64,000 nucleotides of DNA from Mesonia oceanica (GTDB lineage Bacteria > Bacteroidota > Bacteroidia > Flavobacteriales > Flavobacteriaceae), in NCBI RefSeq assembly GCF_902499555.1, contig NZ_CABVMM010000003.1, forward strand, positions 1-64,000. Direction: 5' to 3'. Below are positions 27,383 to 37,292 of this stretch, piece after piece; within the stretch, counting starts at the first letter, position 1, and each line of letters opens with the position of its first letter. Below the pieces are notes generated by a model that did no database searches, had not been told where the DNA came from, and saw nothing but the letters and a program-made list of their open reading frames with translations. A program made the translations under genes and the position numbers.

Positions 27383-28123
27383 TTATTTACCTAAGGTTAA
27401 AAATAATACTGCGGCTAAAACGGCTCCGATAATTGGAGCTACCACAGGAATCCAAGCATAACTCCAACCGCTATCAATTTTCCCTTTTATAGGTAAGATT
27501 GCATGAACGATTCGAGGTCCTAAATCACGTGCGGGATTAATGGCATAACCGGTGGTTCCTCCCAATGAAAGCCCAATGGCCCAAACAATAAATGAAACGG
27601 GAATGGCACCTATGGCTCCTAAGCCTACTTTTGTGGTGGTTCCTACTTCGGTTTCAAAAGAAGCTTCTGCAAAGTAGAACACGCAGATAATAAGTACAAA
27701 GGTTCCTAAAACTTCACTTATTATATTTCTAAAAGTGTTGGGGATTACCGGAGCGGTACAAAATACCGCTCGTTTGGCTCCGCCATCTTCGGTGGCGTCA
27801 AAATGATCTTTATACATTAGATAAACCAAAGATGCTCCCAACATGGCTCCTATAAATTCTCCGGCGATATAGGTAGGTGCATCTTCCCAAGGAAATAAAC
27901 CACCTACGGCTAAGCCAATGGTTACTGCCGGATTAAGATGAGCGCCACTGTAAGGTCCGGCCACGACCACACCTGCAAAAACAGCGAGAGCCCAACCTGT
28001 GGTAATTACAATCCAATCGCTACCTTGACCTATGGTTTTGTTTAAATTGACATTGGCCACTACGCCACCACCTAATAAAATTAATAAAGCTGTTCCTATA
28101 ATTTCTGCTATAAATGGTGTCAT
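27383..28123 (-). CDS. glpF: Glycerol facilitator, aquaporin family
   Basis: The 246-residue protein has six membrane helices and both aquaporin NPA motifs: GAHLNPAVT (loop B) and YAINPARDLGPR (loop E). The Asp after the second NPAR (D in NPARD) is the mark of glycerol-conducting members. It lets glycerol enter, to be trapped by GlpK. It starts 3 nt after the glpK stop, so the two are coupled. Confidence 0.95.
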   Translation of the reverse strand: MTPFIAEIIGTALLILLGGGVVANVNLNKTIGQGSDWIVITTGWALAVFAGVVVAGPYSGAHLNPAVTIGLAVGGLFPWEDAPTYIAGEFIGAMLGASLVYLMYKDHFDATEDGGAKRAVFCTAPVIPNTFRNIISEVLGTFVLIICVFYFAEASFETEVGTTTKVGLGAIGAIPVSFIVWAIGLSLGGTTGYAINPARDLGPRIVHAILPIKGKIDSGWSYAWIPVVAPIIGAVLAAVLFLTLGK

Positions 28124-28126
28124 GTC

Positions 28127-29635
28127 TTATTCGTTTTCTATGGTGTTATTGCTCCAATGTTGTAAAGCTTCAATAGCTCGATACCAACCTTTTATTTCTT
28201 GTTTTACATGGTCTTGGTCTTGGGTAGGCTGAAATTTCACGTCTTCTTCCCAAGTGGCTTGAATTTCATCGGTGTCTTTCCAATACCCAACTGCTAAACC
28301 TGCTAAATAAGCTGCTCCTAATGCAGTGGTTTCGGTGACTTTGGGCCTAATGGTAGTAGTGTTTAAAACATCCGATTGAAATTGCATCAGCATATCGTTT
28401 ACAGAAGCACCTCCGTCTACCCGAAGCTCTTTAATGTCAATTTTAGAATCTGCTTTCATAGATTTTAAGATGTCCATGGTTTGGTAAGCAATTGCTTCTA
28501 AAGAAGCTCTAGCGATATGTGCATCTGTAGTTCCTCTGGTAATTCCGAAAATTGTTCCTTTGGCATCTTGGTTCCAATAAGGAGCACCAAGACCTGCAAA
28601 AGCGGGAATAAAATAAACCCCTTCTGAACTTTCTACTGAACTGGCTAAATTTTCTACTTGTGAAGATTTATTAATAATTCCTAGCCCATCACGTAGCCAT
28701 TGTACGACAGCTCCGCCAATAAAAATACTACCTTCTAAGCAGTATTCGGTTTTACCATTAATTCTCCAAGCTACGGAAGTAAGTAAGTTGTTCTTGGAGA
28801 TAATAGGTTTATCACCAATATTCATTAGCATAAAGCAACCTGTACCATAGGTACTTTTTACCATTCCTTTTTTGGTACACATTTGTCCGAAAAGTGCAGC
28901 CATTTGGTCTCCGGCAATACCGGCAATAGGTACTTTAGATGCAAAGATGGTAGTTTTGGTATGTCCATAGACTTCACTGGAATCTTTGACCTCCGGTAGC
29001 ATACTTTTAGGGATATCGAAAAGCTCTAAAAGCTCATCGTCCCAATCCATTGTGTTGATGTTGAACAATAATGTTCTAGAGGCATTGGTAACATCGGTTA
29101 CATGAAGTTCACCTTTGGTGAAGTTCCAAATTAACCAAGTATCTATGGTTCCTAGTAAAAGATCTCCTGCTTCTGCTTTTTCGCGTGCTCCTTCTACATT
29201 ATCTAATATCCATTTTACTTTTGTACCGGAAAAATAGGAGTCGATTACCAATCCGGTTTTTTCTTGAATCATCTTGGCTTTGCCGCTTTCTTTCAGCTCG
29301 GTACAATATTTTGCTGTTCTTTTGTCTTGCCAAACGATGGCGTTATAAATAGCTTTACCGGTATTTTTATCCCAAACTACAACGGTTTCGCGTTGATTCG
29401 TAATGCCGATAGCTTCAAGGTTTTTTCCATTTAAACCCTTTTTGGTGGTAGCTTCTGCTGCAACTCCCGCTTGGGTTGCCCAAATTTCTGCCGGATCGTG
29501 TTCTACCCATCCGGGTTTTGGGAAATATTGCGTAAATTCTTTTTGCGCTACAGAGTAGATTTCGCCTTTTTTGTTAAATAAGATAGCTCTAGAACTTGTA
29601 GTTCCTTGGTCTATCGCAAGAATATATTTATCCAT
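28127..29635 (-). CDS. glpK: Glycerol kinase
   Basis: The 502-residue FGGY kinase begins with [15 protein letters not shown] (phosphate loop) and contains [22 protein letters not shown], the glycerol-binding W-Q-D-x-R segment (IVWQDKRT) and C-terminal [15 protein letters not shown]. It makes sn-glycerol 3-phosphate with ATP. It lies between glpD and glpF, and 87 nt separate it from glpD. Confidence 0.97.
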   Translation of the reverse strand: MDKYILAIDQGTTSSRAILFNKKGEIYSVAQKEFTQYFPKPGWVEHDPAEIWATQAGVAAEATTKKGLNGKNLEAIGITNQRETVVVWDKNTGKAIYNAIVWQDKRTAKYCTELKESGKAKMIQEKTGLVIDSYFSGTKVKWILDNVEGAREKAEAGDLLLGTIDTWLIWNFTKGELHVTDVTNASRTLLFNINTMDWDDELLELFDIPKSMLPEVKDSSEVYGHTKTTIFASKVPIAGIAGDQMAALFGQMCTKKGMVKSTYGTGCFMLMNIGDKPIISKNNLLTSVAWRINGKTEYCLEGSIFIGGAVVQWLRDGLGIINKSSQVENLASSVESSEGVYFIPAFAGLGAPYWNQDAKGTIFGITRGTTDAHIARASLEAIAYQTMDILKSMKADSKIDIKELRVDGGASVNDMLMQFQSDVLNTTTIRPKVTETTALGAAYLAGLAVGYWKDTDEIQATWEEDVKFQPTQDQDHVKQEIKGWYRAIEALQHWSNNTIENE

Positions 29636-29722
29636 AAAATTTAAGATTTAGGTAAAACTGCTCTCTGAATGCTCGAGCTAAGAGATCAGTTTTAGGTTTT
29701 ATTTATTAGAATTATAAGTTGG

Positions 29723-31300
29723 TTAAATCGTATAGTGTTTGGCCATTTTGTTAAATGCTTCTAGTTGGTTTTTTTTCCAATTTTCATCTTTATCAAGCTC
29801 TTGGGCAAGAATTTCAGCAACTATGGGAGCACTTTCTATGGCGGCTTTTGCATTTAAGAACAATGCTCTAACCCTTCTCGATAAAACATCATCAATAGTT
29901 CTTGCCATTTCGTGTCTTACTGCCCATATCACTTCTGCTTTGGTAAAGGGTAAACGAGGGTTTAATTTTTCAGCAAGATGGGGTTCTTTCTGCATTAAAC
30001 TTTCTATTTTTTCTTTGTCACTTCCATAGATGTAAAGATGGTTGTCAAGATTGGTCATGGGTTCTGCCCCGTGTAAAGCAAAGTTTGCTGTTTTACATTC
30101 TTTCTTAGGGAGTTTACCGATGTTAATAATTTTATTGATGGTGTCTTGCGCCATTCTTCTAAAGGTGGTCCACTTTCCACCGGTAATGGTAACCAATCCG
30201 GTTTTGGAAACAATAATTTTATGACTTCTAGAGATTTCTTTACTTTTTTCTGAATTATCTTTTGGTGCAGCCAATGGTCTTAAACCGGCATAGATACTTA
30301 GTACATCGTCTCTTGTGGCTTGTTTTTCAATATATTTATTGAAGGTTTTTAAGATGAATTCTATTTCTTGTTCTTGGGCTTGGGGTTCTAAACTATGTTC
30401 ATCTAACATCGTATCGGTGGTACCCACAATTACTTTATCGTGCCACGGAACAGCAAAAAGCACCCGGCCATCATCGGTTTTGGGGATCATAATTGCATCG
30501 TCTCCTGGAAGAAAAGATTTATCGAACACCAAATGCACCCCTTGACTTGGTCTCACCATTTTACGGGCTTCAGGGTTATCCATTTGTATAATTTCATCGG
30601 TGAAGATTCCGGTAGCGTTAACTACTGATTTCCCTTTAAAGGTGTAATCGATGTTGGTTTCGGTATCTGTTGCTTTAACTCCTGAAATATTTCCTTTTTC
30701 ATCTTTTTCAAGACCGTTTACTTTAAAATAGTTAAGTAAGGTAGCTCCTTCTTCAATACAAGATTGGGCTACATTAATCGCGAGCCGGGAATCATCAAAT
30801 TGCCCATCTTTGTAAACTACTCCGCCTTTTAATTTTTCTTGTTTTAATGTAGAGAGTCTACTTACGGTTTCTTTCGTTTTAATGTGTTTGGATTTTCCTA
30901 AGCTTAATTTTCCGGCTAAGAAATCATAAACTTTTAAACCAATGGTATAATACATTCCTTCCCACCACTTATAGTTGGGGATAATAAAACTTTGATTTTT
31001 AACTAGATGAGGTGCGTTTTTAGCCAGTAAGCCTCTTTCGTGAAGCGCCTCTTTTACTAAATCAATATTACCTTGCGCTAAATATCGTACTCCTCCATGT
31101 ACAAGCTTTGTACTTCTGCTGGAAGTTCCTTTGGCATAATCTGCCATTTCCAGCAATAGGGTTTTATATCCGCGGGTGACGCTATCTAACGCGGTGCCTA
31201 GACCTGTTGCTCCGCCTCCTATAATGATTACATCCCATTCTTCATTGGGGTTTATTTTGTTTAGAATAGCTTCTCTAGAATATATATTTTGGTTGCTCAT
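29723..31300 (-). CDS. glpD: Glycerol-3-phosphate dehydrogenase, FAD-dependent
   Basis: The 525-residue protein has an N-terminal FAD motif DVIIIGGGATGLGTALD and the family word SSRSTKLVHGGVRYL. The C-terminal DAO_C domain includes ITGGKWTTFRRMA and the helical end with WAVRHEMARTIDDVLSRR. It oxidises glycerol 3-phosphate to dihydroxyacetone phosphate and passes electrons to menaquinone. It is first in the glp operon, divergent from glpR. Confidence 0.96.
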   Translation of the reverse strand: MSNQNIYSREAILNKINPNEEWDVIIIGGGATGLGTALDSVTRGYKTLLLEMADYAKGTSSRSTKLVHGGVRYLAQGNIDLVKEALHERGLLAKNAPHLVKNQSFIIPNYKWWEGMYYTIGLKVYDFLAGKLSLGKSKHIKTKETVSRLSTLKQEKLKGGVVYKDGQFDDSRLAINVAQSCIEEGATLLNYFKVNGLEKDEKGNISGVKATDTETNIDYTFKGKSVVNATGIFTDEIIQMDNPEARKMVRPSQGVHLVFDKSFLPGDDAIMIPKTDDGRVLFAVPWHDKVIVGTTDTMLDEHSLEPQAQEQEIEFILKTFNKYIEKQATRDDVLSIYAGLRPLAAPKDNSEKSKEISRSHKIIVSKTGLVTITGGKWTTFRRMAQDTINKIINIGKLPKKECKTANFALHGAEPMTNLDNHLYIYGSDKEKIESLMQKEPHLAEKLNPRLPFTKAEVIWAVRHEMARTIDDVLSRRVRALFLNAKAAIESAPIVAEILAQELDKDENWKKNQLEAFNKMAKHYTI

Positions 31301-31379
31301 CTTTTTGTTAAATTACGAATGCAACTCAAAAATAATAAAAATATCACAAAACGAAAGAAAAAGAAGCTAAAATATTGTG

Positions 31380-31442
31380 AAAATTGCAATTTTGAACAAA
31401 AATGAAAGTTTATTTGTTTCAGAATATTTCATTTTAAATGAA
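31380..31442. promoter_or_regulatory. Candidate GlpR operators in the glpD-glpR gap
   Basis: Two palindromes lie in the divergent gap: AAAATTGCAATTTT (31380-31393, perfect 14 bp) and TTCATTTTAAATGAA (31428-31442, 7-bp arms with one central base). DeoR-type GlpR proteins bind inverted repeats in such gaps. Which one is used cannot be told from sequence. Confidence 0.4.
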
Positions 31443-31493
31443 TTGAATTTATTTAAGAGATCGGAAGTAGTACCTAAATTGAAGTTCTATTTT

Positions 31494-31501
31494 TATATTT
31501 G
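31494..31501 (+). promoter_or_regulatory. Probable -7 box of glpR
   Basis: TATATTTG fits the Bacteroidota -7 consensus TAnnTTTG and lies 20 nt before the glpR ATG. No good TTG was found at the -33 distance. Confidence 0.45.
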
Positions 31502-31521
31502 CCTTTATAAATTGAATATTT

Positions 31522-32274
31522 ATGAAAAGACATCAGGAAATATTGAAAATTCTTCAAAAAGATAAATATGTCGAAGTTTCCGATTTATGCGAAAAACTTG
31601 ATGTTTCTGCAGTAACCATTCGAAAAGATTTAAAACTTTTAGAAGATAAAGGGCTTTTATTTAGGACTCATGGAGGAGCGTCCCTTGAGAATCCATATAT
31701 GAAAGACCGACCTGTCAATGAGAAAGAAAAGATTTCTATCGATGAGAAAAATCATATCGCAATTGCTGCGGCAAAACTGATTTCTGAGAATGATTCTTTT
31801 ATGATTGCGTCGGGAACTACTGTACAAGCATTAGCAAGAGCTATTAATGTTCCGGGAAAGCTAAATATTATTACCTCTTCTTTAAATGTTGCCGTAGAAC
31901 TTTTGAAAAATAAGGATTATGAAGTAATTCAGTTAGGTGGAAATGTTCGCCATAGTTCTTCATCGGTTATCGGGCATTATGCGAATTATATTTTAGACGA
32001 TATTTCTTGTAATCAATTATTTATTGGAGTGGATGGTATTGACCTGGATTATGGTTGTACAACGACTAGTCTGGAAGAGGCTAACCTAAACCAAAAAATG
32101 ATCCAATCAGCTCAAAAAACAATAGTGTTGGCCGATTCTTCTAAATTCGGAAAGAAAAGTTTTGGTAAAATATGTGGGTTAGATTGTGTGCATCATATTA
32201 TTACGGATAGTGGGATTTCTTCTAAAGTAGCTGATGGTATTAAAGCAATGGGAATAAAGCTTACCGTGGTTTAA
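31522..32274 (+). CDS. glpR: DeoR/GlpR-family repressor of the glycerol operon
   Basis: The 250-residue protein has an N-terminal DeoR helix-turn-helix (EILKILQKDKYVEVSDLCEK, then DVSAVTIRKDLKLLEDKG) and the sensor domain typical of sugar-phosphate-binding DeoR proteins (ASGTTVQALARAI, GVDGIDLDYGCTT, DSSKFGKKSF). It is transcribed away from glpD-glpK-glpF, so it most likely represses them until glycerol 3-phosphate binds. The ATG chosen gives MKRHQEILK, the usual family start. Confidence 0.9.
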   Translation: MKRHQEILKILQKDKYVEVSDLCEKLDVSAVTIRKDLKLLEDKGLLFRTHGGASLENPYMKDRPVNEKEKISIDEKNHIAIAAAKLISENDSFMIASGTTVQALARAINVPGKLNIITSSLNVAVELLKNKDYEVIQLGGNVRHSSSSVIGHYANYILDDISCNQLFIGVDGIDLDYGCTTTSLEEANLNQKMIQSAQKTIVLADSSKFGKKSFGKICGLDCVHHIITDSGISSKVADGIKAMGIKLTVV

Positions 32275-32312
32275 AAATTCTGTTGGTTTCACTCAAAACT
32301 ATTTTGGGTAGA

Positions 32313-32534
32313 TTATTCAACACGCTCATCGAATTTATCGTTAATAAGAATAGCGCATATATTGAATGAGCCTTCGTCTTGTTTATCGCTATAAAACGAT
32401 CGGCTTTCAAAAATCCTAATCTCATTCGGCTAAAGCCCGTATCTTCTAATAACTTCCTCTTTGTTTTTTACTGGCAAAGTTGAAGGTTCTTCTTTTTCTA
32501 GTTGCTGAAAGTACTTTATGGCTTGGTGTTGTAT
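32313..32534 (-). pseudogene. Decayed coding remnant of unknown family
   Basis: One minus-strand frame reads like protein for 74 codons, broken by one TAG (32430-32432). The first part contains AIKYFQQLEKEEPSTLPVKN and EEVIRRYGL; after the stop come NEIRIFESRSFYSDKQDEGS and ILINDKFDERVE. No start codon remains. Composition is coding-like but I recognise no family. Confidence 0.35.
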
Positions 32535-32810
32535 TTACAGGGGCTTTGTTACCTATAAATACATGATTTCTTTTTGCAATTGCTAAAAAAACTCTTCTCA
32601 AAGTTCGGCTAGGGCAACATTTAAAAAGTTAAGGAATTCTTAATGTTAAAAGCTGTTTTGCTGCGCTAAAATATAACGTAAAAGTAAAACTATTTCTTTC
32701 AGAGTTACAAAAATATCCATTTTTAAAATTTTGGAAATCAAATTTTTATAGTGATCCTTTAACTATTATTACTGCTTATCGTTCTATATAGTCATTTTAT
32801 CGAAATAACC

Positions 32811-32842
32811 TTGCATGTCATCTGCGTTTGATGCTATATTTG
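32811..32842 (+). promoter_or_regulatory. Bacteroidota promoter of the 1363-residue secreted protein
   Basis: TTG (32811-32813) and TATATTTG (32835-32842) are 21 bp apart. This fits the TTG-N17-23-TAnnTTTG consensus described for Flavobacterium. The ATG is 57 nt downstream. Confidence 0.6.
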
Positions 32843-32851
32843 CACTTTATC

Positions 32852-32881
32852 GATGAATTTAGTATCTTAATCGAGTAAGAG
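32852..32881 (+). promoter_or_regulatory. LytTR-type paired box
   Basis: GATGAATTT (32852) and GAGTAAGAG (32873) start 21 bp apart. It lies between the -7 box and the ATG of the 1363-residue gene, a position that would suit repression or a second promoter. Confidence 0.4.
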
Positions 32882-32898
32882 AAAAAGTTGTTGTTACT

Positions 32899-35800
32899 AT
32901 GAAAAAGACATATATGATAAAATTTTTACTTCCATTGATATTGAGTTTAGCTAGTGTAGTTGGGTATGGGCAAGCTATAAGTATTCCTCAACTTAACGAT
33001 ACACCGGAAAGTTTAGTAGGTACTTTATTAAATAATGCTTGTGTAGAGGTTGCTAATATTGACCTCTCTTCTCAGCAATCTGTAGCCTACTTTAATAATA
33101 ATGGAGGAAACTTCCCTATTGAAGAAGGTGTTGTTATTAGAACAGGTGATGTCTCTTTAACACAAGGTAGTTATACAGGGGAAGGTTTAAGCAGTCAAAT
33201 TAATAATTTTAGTGATAGTACGTTGGAAGAAATTAATGAAGGTTCTGGTCAGTCTTCGGAATTAACGGATGTTGCTTTTCTTGAATTTGAATTCGTTCCG
33301 CTTTCCAGTAATTTTAATTTTGAATTTTTGTTTGCTTCTAATGAGTATGGAGAATGGCAATGTGTTTCTAGTGATGTATTTGCTTTTTTATTAACCAATT
33401 TAGAAACTGGTGAAACTGAAAATATAGCAGTTATTCCTGGAACGAATACTCCGGTATCTGTTAGAAACATTAAAAATAATGCTTATAACCCATCTTGTCC
33501 GTCAGATAATGCTAGTCTTTTTCAAGCTTATAATGTAGGAAATGAAGAAAATTCTACGCTTAATATGCGTGGATACACAAAAGTGATGAATACTTCTTCT
33601 ACGATCATTCCGGGCATTCCTTATAAAATTAGATTGGTTATTGCCGATTCTAATGATTCTGATTTTGATTCTGCAATATTTTTAGCAGCAGGAAGTTTTG
33701 ATGCAAACCTAGATTTAGGAGAAGATATATCAATGTGTGGTGGAGATAGTTATACCCTTACTACCGATTTGGATGCTAACGATTATAACCATAGCTGGAC
33801 TTATAACGGAAGTGTAATTCCCGGTTTAAATGGAAACTCTATTAATGCTACTGAAACAGGTACGTATGGTGTATTAATTACCAAAGAAGGTACTAGCTGC
33901 TCAATTACCGATGAAGTTGTCATTACAGAATTAAATTATACCACTCCACAAACGTTAGAAACTTGTTATACAGGAGAAGAAAGCTATACGTTTAATTTAA
34001 CTTTTAACGATGCTGAAACTTTAGCATTAAATAATGAAGATTACGAAGTACATTATTTTGCTACAGAACAAGATGCTAATAATTTACAAGCTATCCCTGC
34101 TTCAGAAATTGAAAATTATTTAAGTCCGGGAGATGAGACTATTTATATTCGTTTCTATAATACGGTTACTGGAACTTACTGTGATATTACAGATAGTTTT
34201 GAATTAATGGTTAATGAGCCTTTAAATATAGCTGAAGCTCCTGCACCCGTTCATGTTTGTACTACTGAAGGGGAAAACCCGTCGGTGAATTTACAACAAG
34301 TCAATTCATCTATTGTTAGTGCTGAAGAAATTTCAAATTTCAATTTTGAATATTATAATTCTGAAGCTGATGCAATCGCGGGCGAGAATGCTCTTACTAA
34401 TAACTACGAAATTTCATACGAATTAGGATTTGAAACTATTTGGGTAAAGGTATTGCCTGCTGAAAACCCAGATTGTTTTGAGATAGTAAGTGTCGATTTT
34501 ATATTACACGATCTTCCTCCTGTTTCAGAATTGGAAGATGTACTTGAATGTGAATCTTATATTTTACCGGAAATAGAGTACGGTAATTATTACGATTTAC
34601 CTGGCGGACAAGGAAATCAGCTTCCCGAAGGTTACGAAGTAACACAATCTGGTAGAATTTATATTTTTAACGGTCCAGATGAATATGGGTGTACTAACCA
34701 GAGTAGTTTTAAAGTTACTTTGGTGAAAAATTATTCTGTGAGTTTAACACATTGTGATTCATTTAGAGTGCCAAATCCACCTGCAGGAGAATTTTATACT
34801 GCTCAAGGAGGACCCAATGGAGATGGAGAAATAATACCTACCGGAAGTTATATTTATGAGAACCAAACTATTTGGTTTTATGCAGAAGTGAATGGCGAGT
34901 TTTGTAAAGAAGAACCTTATGATATAGAAATTCTTCCATTGCCACCGGTTGATGAACCTGCCAATGTGGTTACTTGTGGGAATTATACCTTGCCTACTCT
35001 AACTAACGGAAATTATTTTACAGTTTCTGGAGGTGGAGGTCAGCAATTGGCTGGCGGGCAAAATGTTACACAAACCACAACATTTTTTGTTTACAATGAT
35101 GACGGTACTTGTGATAACGAACATGAATTTACAGTAACTATTGTCCCGGATTTTGAAGATCAAGTGGCATGTGGAGGCTATGAATTACCACAATTACCAA
35201 TAGGTGGGTTTTATACTCAAGCAGAAGGACAAGGTACACAAATACCTGATGGTACATATATAGAAGAAAGTCAAACTATTTTCTACTATGCAGAAACTAC
35301 TACCTTACCTAATTGTACAAGCAATACGTCTTTTTATATTCAAGTAAAGCCAATTCCCCCGGTAGATTCTTTAGAAGGTGTCGTTTTATGTGAAGGTGAA
35401 ACTTATGTACTTCCTGCTGTTACAAATGGTCAATTTTTTACCCAAAGTAATAGAGGGGGTACCATGCTTCAAGCTGGTGATGTAATTTCTTCTTCTCAAA
35501 CTATTTACATTAACAATGAAGATAATGGTTGTACTAATGAAACTTCATTTGAAGTAGAGATTAGACCATTGCCTGAAGTAGAGAATTTTACAGATATTTA
35601 TACTTGTGATGGCTATGCACTTTCAGCAATAGAAAACGGTACATACTATACTGGATCTTTAATGCAAGGAGAACAATTATTTGCTGGAGATATTATAGAT
35701 GAAACACAAACCATTTATATTTATAATGAGTATGATGACCTTCAGGGTTGTTATAACGAAGATTCTTTTACCGTATTTGTGGAAGGAATACAACTAGGAG

Positions 35801-36990
35801 AAGTAGAAGATGTTTATGTATGTGAATCTTATACCTTACCTCCTTTAGTAGAAGGGAATTATTATACCGAAACTGGGGGTGAAGGAAATCTTCTTCTTCC
35901 TGGACAACAAATTGTTGATAGTAAGGAAATTTTTATTTATGCAAAAAATGGTTCTCGTTTTATCTGCGAATCAGAAATAAGTTTTAATGTATACGTAGCT
36001 CAACCAGATTTAGAGAATTATCAGGATATTGAAAGCTGTGGGAACTATTCGCTAGAAGAAATTGTTAATCAAGAAGGTTTCAGTTTAGGATACTATTGGC
36101 AAGATGGAGCACAAAATCCTCTAACAGAAGAAGAATATACATTTGACGAGCCCGGTACATATACCGTTTATGTTTATGCTGAATCTGAAGTAAATCCTGA
36201 TTGTTTTGATGAAAAATCTATAGATATTACTATTTATGAAAGACCACAATTATACATAGAAGGAGGGACCATTTGTAGGGATATTTCAACAGGCGAAGTC
36301 ATTTCTCCTTTTTATTTAATTTCAGGATTAGATCCTGCCGAGTTTGAAGTAAATTGGTATTTAAACAATCAATTACTACATACAGGTTCAGAATATGAAG
36401 CGGTAGAGGCCGGTGAATATTATGTTGAAGTAGAGAAAGTTAATCCAGAAGTAGGCTCAGACTGTAATTATTTACCTACTAAGGTAACTGTTTTAGAATC
36501 TGCAAAACCTATTGTAAGAGCAAAAGTTACAGAGCCTTTTGAAGATGTTGCCAATATTGCGGTAGAAATTGTAAAAGGTTATGGAGAATACGAGTATCAA
36601 TTAGATGGAGGAGGGTTTCAGTCAGATAGAGAGTTTTATGATGTTAAATCTGGCCCTCACCAAATTGTCGTTCGTGGTTTAAATGGTGAAGGTTGTGAAG
36701 TTACTGTATTAGAGGTAGATGTAATTAAATACCCTAAGTTTTTTACTCCTAACCAAGATGGCATCAATGATACGTGGAATATTCGTGACTTAGAACTAGA
36801 TAGAAACGCTACTATAGCTATTTATAATAGGTTTGGTAAATTAATTACAAAGATAAAAACATCAGGTAAAGGTTGGGATGGTAGCTATAATGCCGCAAAT
36901 ATGCCTAGTAATGATTATTGGTTCTCTGTAGATTACACCTATCAAGGAGAAAAGAGAGAGTTTAAATCTCACTTTACTTTAAAAAGATAA
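32899..36990 (+). CDS. Large T9SS type B secreted protein with choice-of-anchor L domain
   Basis: The 1363-residue protein has a signal peptide (ends VVGYGQ). A choice-of-anchor L-type domain follows (about 25-270, with FEFVPLSSNFNFEFLFASNEYG and LVIADSNDSDFDSAIFLAAG). Then come Ig-like modules and about six repeats of 70-80 residues. Each repeat has the pattern C-x-x-Y-x-L-P, then GNYFT, GG-x-G, a TIY or IYIY strand and a closing Cys. The C-terminal type B sorting domain runs from FTPNQDGINDTWNI through IYNRFGKLI and GWDGSYNAANMPSNDYWFSV to FTLKR. It is exported by the T9SS and is probably an adhesin or matrix protein. It has its own promoter and a LytTR-like box. Confidence 0.9.
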   Translation: MKKTYMIKFLLPLILSLASVVGYGQAISIPQLNDTPESLVGTLLNNACVEVANIDLSSQQSVAYFNNNGGNFPIEEGVVIRTGDVSLTQGSYTGEGLSSQINNFSDSTLEEINEGSGQSSELTDVAFLEFEFVPLSSNFNFEFLFASNEYGEWQCVSSDVFAFLLTNLETGETENIAVIPGTNTPVSVRNIKNNAYNPSCPSDNASLFQAYNVGNEENSTLNMRGYTKVMNTSSTIIPGIPYKIRLVIADSNDSDFDSAIFLAAGSFDANLDLGEDISMCGGDSYTLTTDLDANDYNHSWTYNGSVIPGLNGNSINATETGTYGVLITKEGTSCSITDEVVITELNYTTPQTLETCYTGEESYTFNLTFNDAETLALNNEDYEVHYFATEQDANNLQAIPASEIENYLSPGDETIYIRFYNTVTGTYCDITDSFELMVNEPLNIAEAPAPVHVCTTEGENPSVNLQQVNSSIVSAEEISNFNFEYYNSEADAIAGENALTNNYEISYELGFETIWVKVLPAENPDCFEIVSVDFILHDLPPVSELEDVLECESYILPEIEYGNYYDLPGGQGNQLPEGYEVTQSGRIYIFNGPDEYGCTNQSSFKVTLVKNYSVSLTHCDSFRVPNPPAGEFYTAQGGPNGDGEIIPTGSYIYENQTIWFYAEVNGEFCKEEPYDIEILPLPPVDEPANVVTCGNYTLPTLTNGNYFTVSGGGGQQLAGGQNVTQTTTFFVYNDDGTCDNEHEFTVTIVPDFEDQVACGGYELPQLPIGGFYTQAEGQGTQIPDGTYIEESQTIFYYAETTTLPNCTSNTSFYIQVKPIPPVDSLEGVVLCEGETYVLPAVTNGQFFTQSNRGGTMLQAGDVISSSQTIYINNEDNGCTNETSFEVEIRPLPEVENFTDIYTCDGYALSAIENGTYYTGSLMQGEQLFAGDIIDETQTIYIYNEYDDLQGCYNEDSFTVFVEGIQLGEVEDVYVCESYTLPPLVEGNYYTETGGEGNLLLPGQQIVDSKEIFIYAKNGSRFICESEISFNVYVAQPDLENYQDIESCGNYSLEEIVNQEGFSLGYYWQDGAQNPLTEEEYTFDEPGTYTVYVYAESEVNPDCFDEKSIDITIYERPQLYIEGGTICRDISTGEVISPFYLISGLDPAEFEVNWYLNNQLLHTGSEYEAVEAGEYYVEVEKVNPEVGSDCNYLPTKVTVLESAKPIVRAKVTEPFEDVANIAVEIVKGYGEYEYQLDGGGFQSDREFYDVKSGPHQIVVRGLNGEGCEVTVLEVDVIKYPKFFTPNQDGINDTWNIRDLELDRNATIAIYNRFGKLITKIKTSGKGWDGSYNAANMPSNDYWFSVDYTYQGEKREFKSHFTLKR

Positions 36991-37077
36991 ACATAGAAAT
37001 ATAGTTTCTAATTTTAAGAAAAGCCCATTTAATCTTCAAATAGGATTTTGATCTCAATATATATGACCTAAAATAAC

Positions 37078-37143
37078 AAGGGCTGGTTGAATATTCAACC
37101 AGCCCTTTGAACCAATAAAACTTATGAAATAAAATTACTTAAC
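37078..37143 (-). ncRNA. Hairpin plus conserved box, copy 1 (possible small RNA or 3' UTR element)
   Basis: A perfect palindrome AAGGGCTGGTTGAAT/ATTCAACCAGCCCTT (37078-37107) is followed by a 33-nt box (37111-37143, core CTTATGAAATAAAATTACTT). The box recurs almost unchanged at 54666-54700, again next to a G+C-rich hairpin and again 3' of a LytTR gene. Read on the minus strand the order is LytTR gene, LytTR-type box, conserved box, hairpin, which would suit a short transcript or a conserved 3' UTR. Read on the plus strand the hairpin could instead terminate the 1363-residue gene. Confidence 0.3.
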
Positions 37144-37187
37144 TTATTTAAATATCTATAAGTTTTATTTAAGATTTTAATTTTTTC

Positions 37188-37217
37188 GATGAATTGCAAA
37201 TAAATATGGATAAGACT
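37188..37217 (+). promoter_or_regulatory. LytTR-type paired box 3' of the first LytTR gene
   Basis: GATGAATTG (37188) and GATAAGACT (37209) start 21 bp apart. TTTTTTC precedes the box, as at 54741-54746. It lies 75 nt beyond the LytTR stop codon. Confidence 0.35.
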
Positions 37218-37292
37218 TAAATTTTGTGGTATAAGTAATGTTTTTGGGTTGTTTTTTTAACAATAATTTCCGTTTTATGTTAAATTTGTGCG

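Larger units (their letters stand above)
32275..32898. other. 624-nt gap with gene remnant and promoter
   Basis: There is no intact gene. The left half holds a decayed minus-strand coding remnant (32313-32534). The middle (about 32540-32790) is AT-rich with no clear structure. The right end carries the promoter and LytTR-like box of the next gene. Confidence 0.6.

Noticed and set aside
31377-31565. Small plus-strand frame in front of glpR
   Set aside because: It covers the divergent promoter region, runs into glpR in another frame and has no protein-like features.
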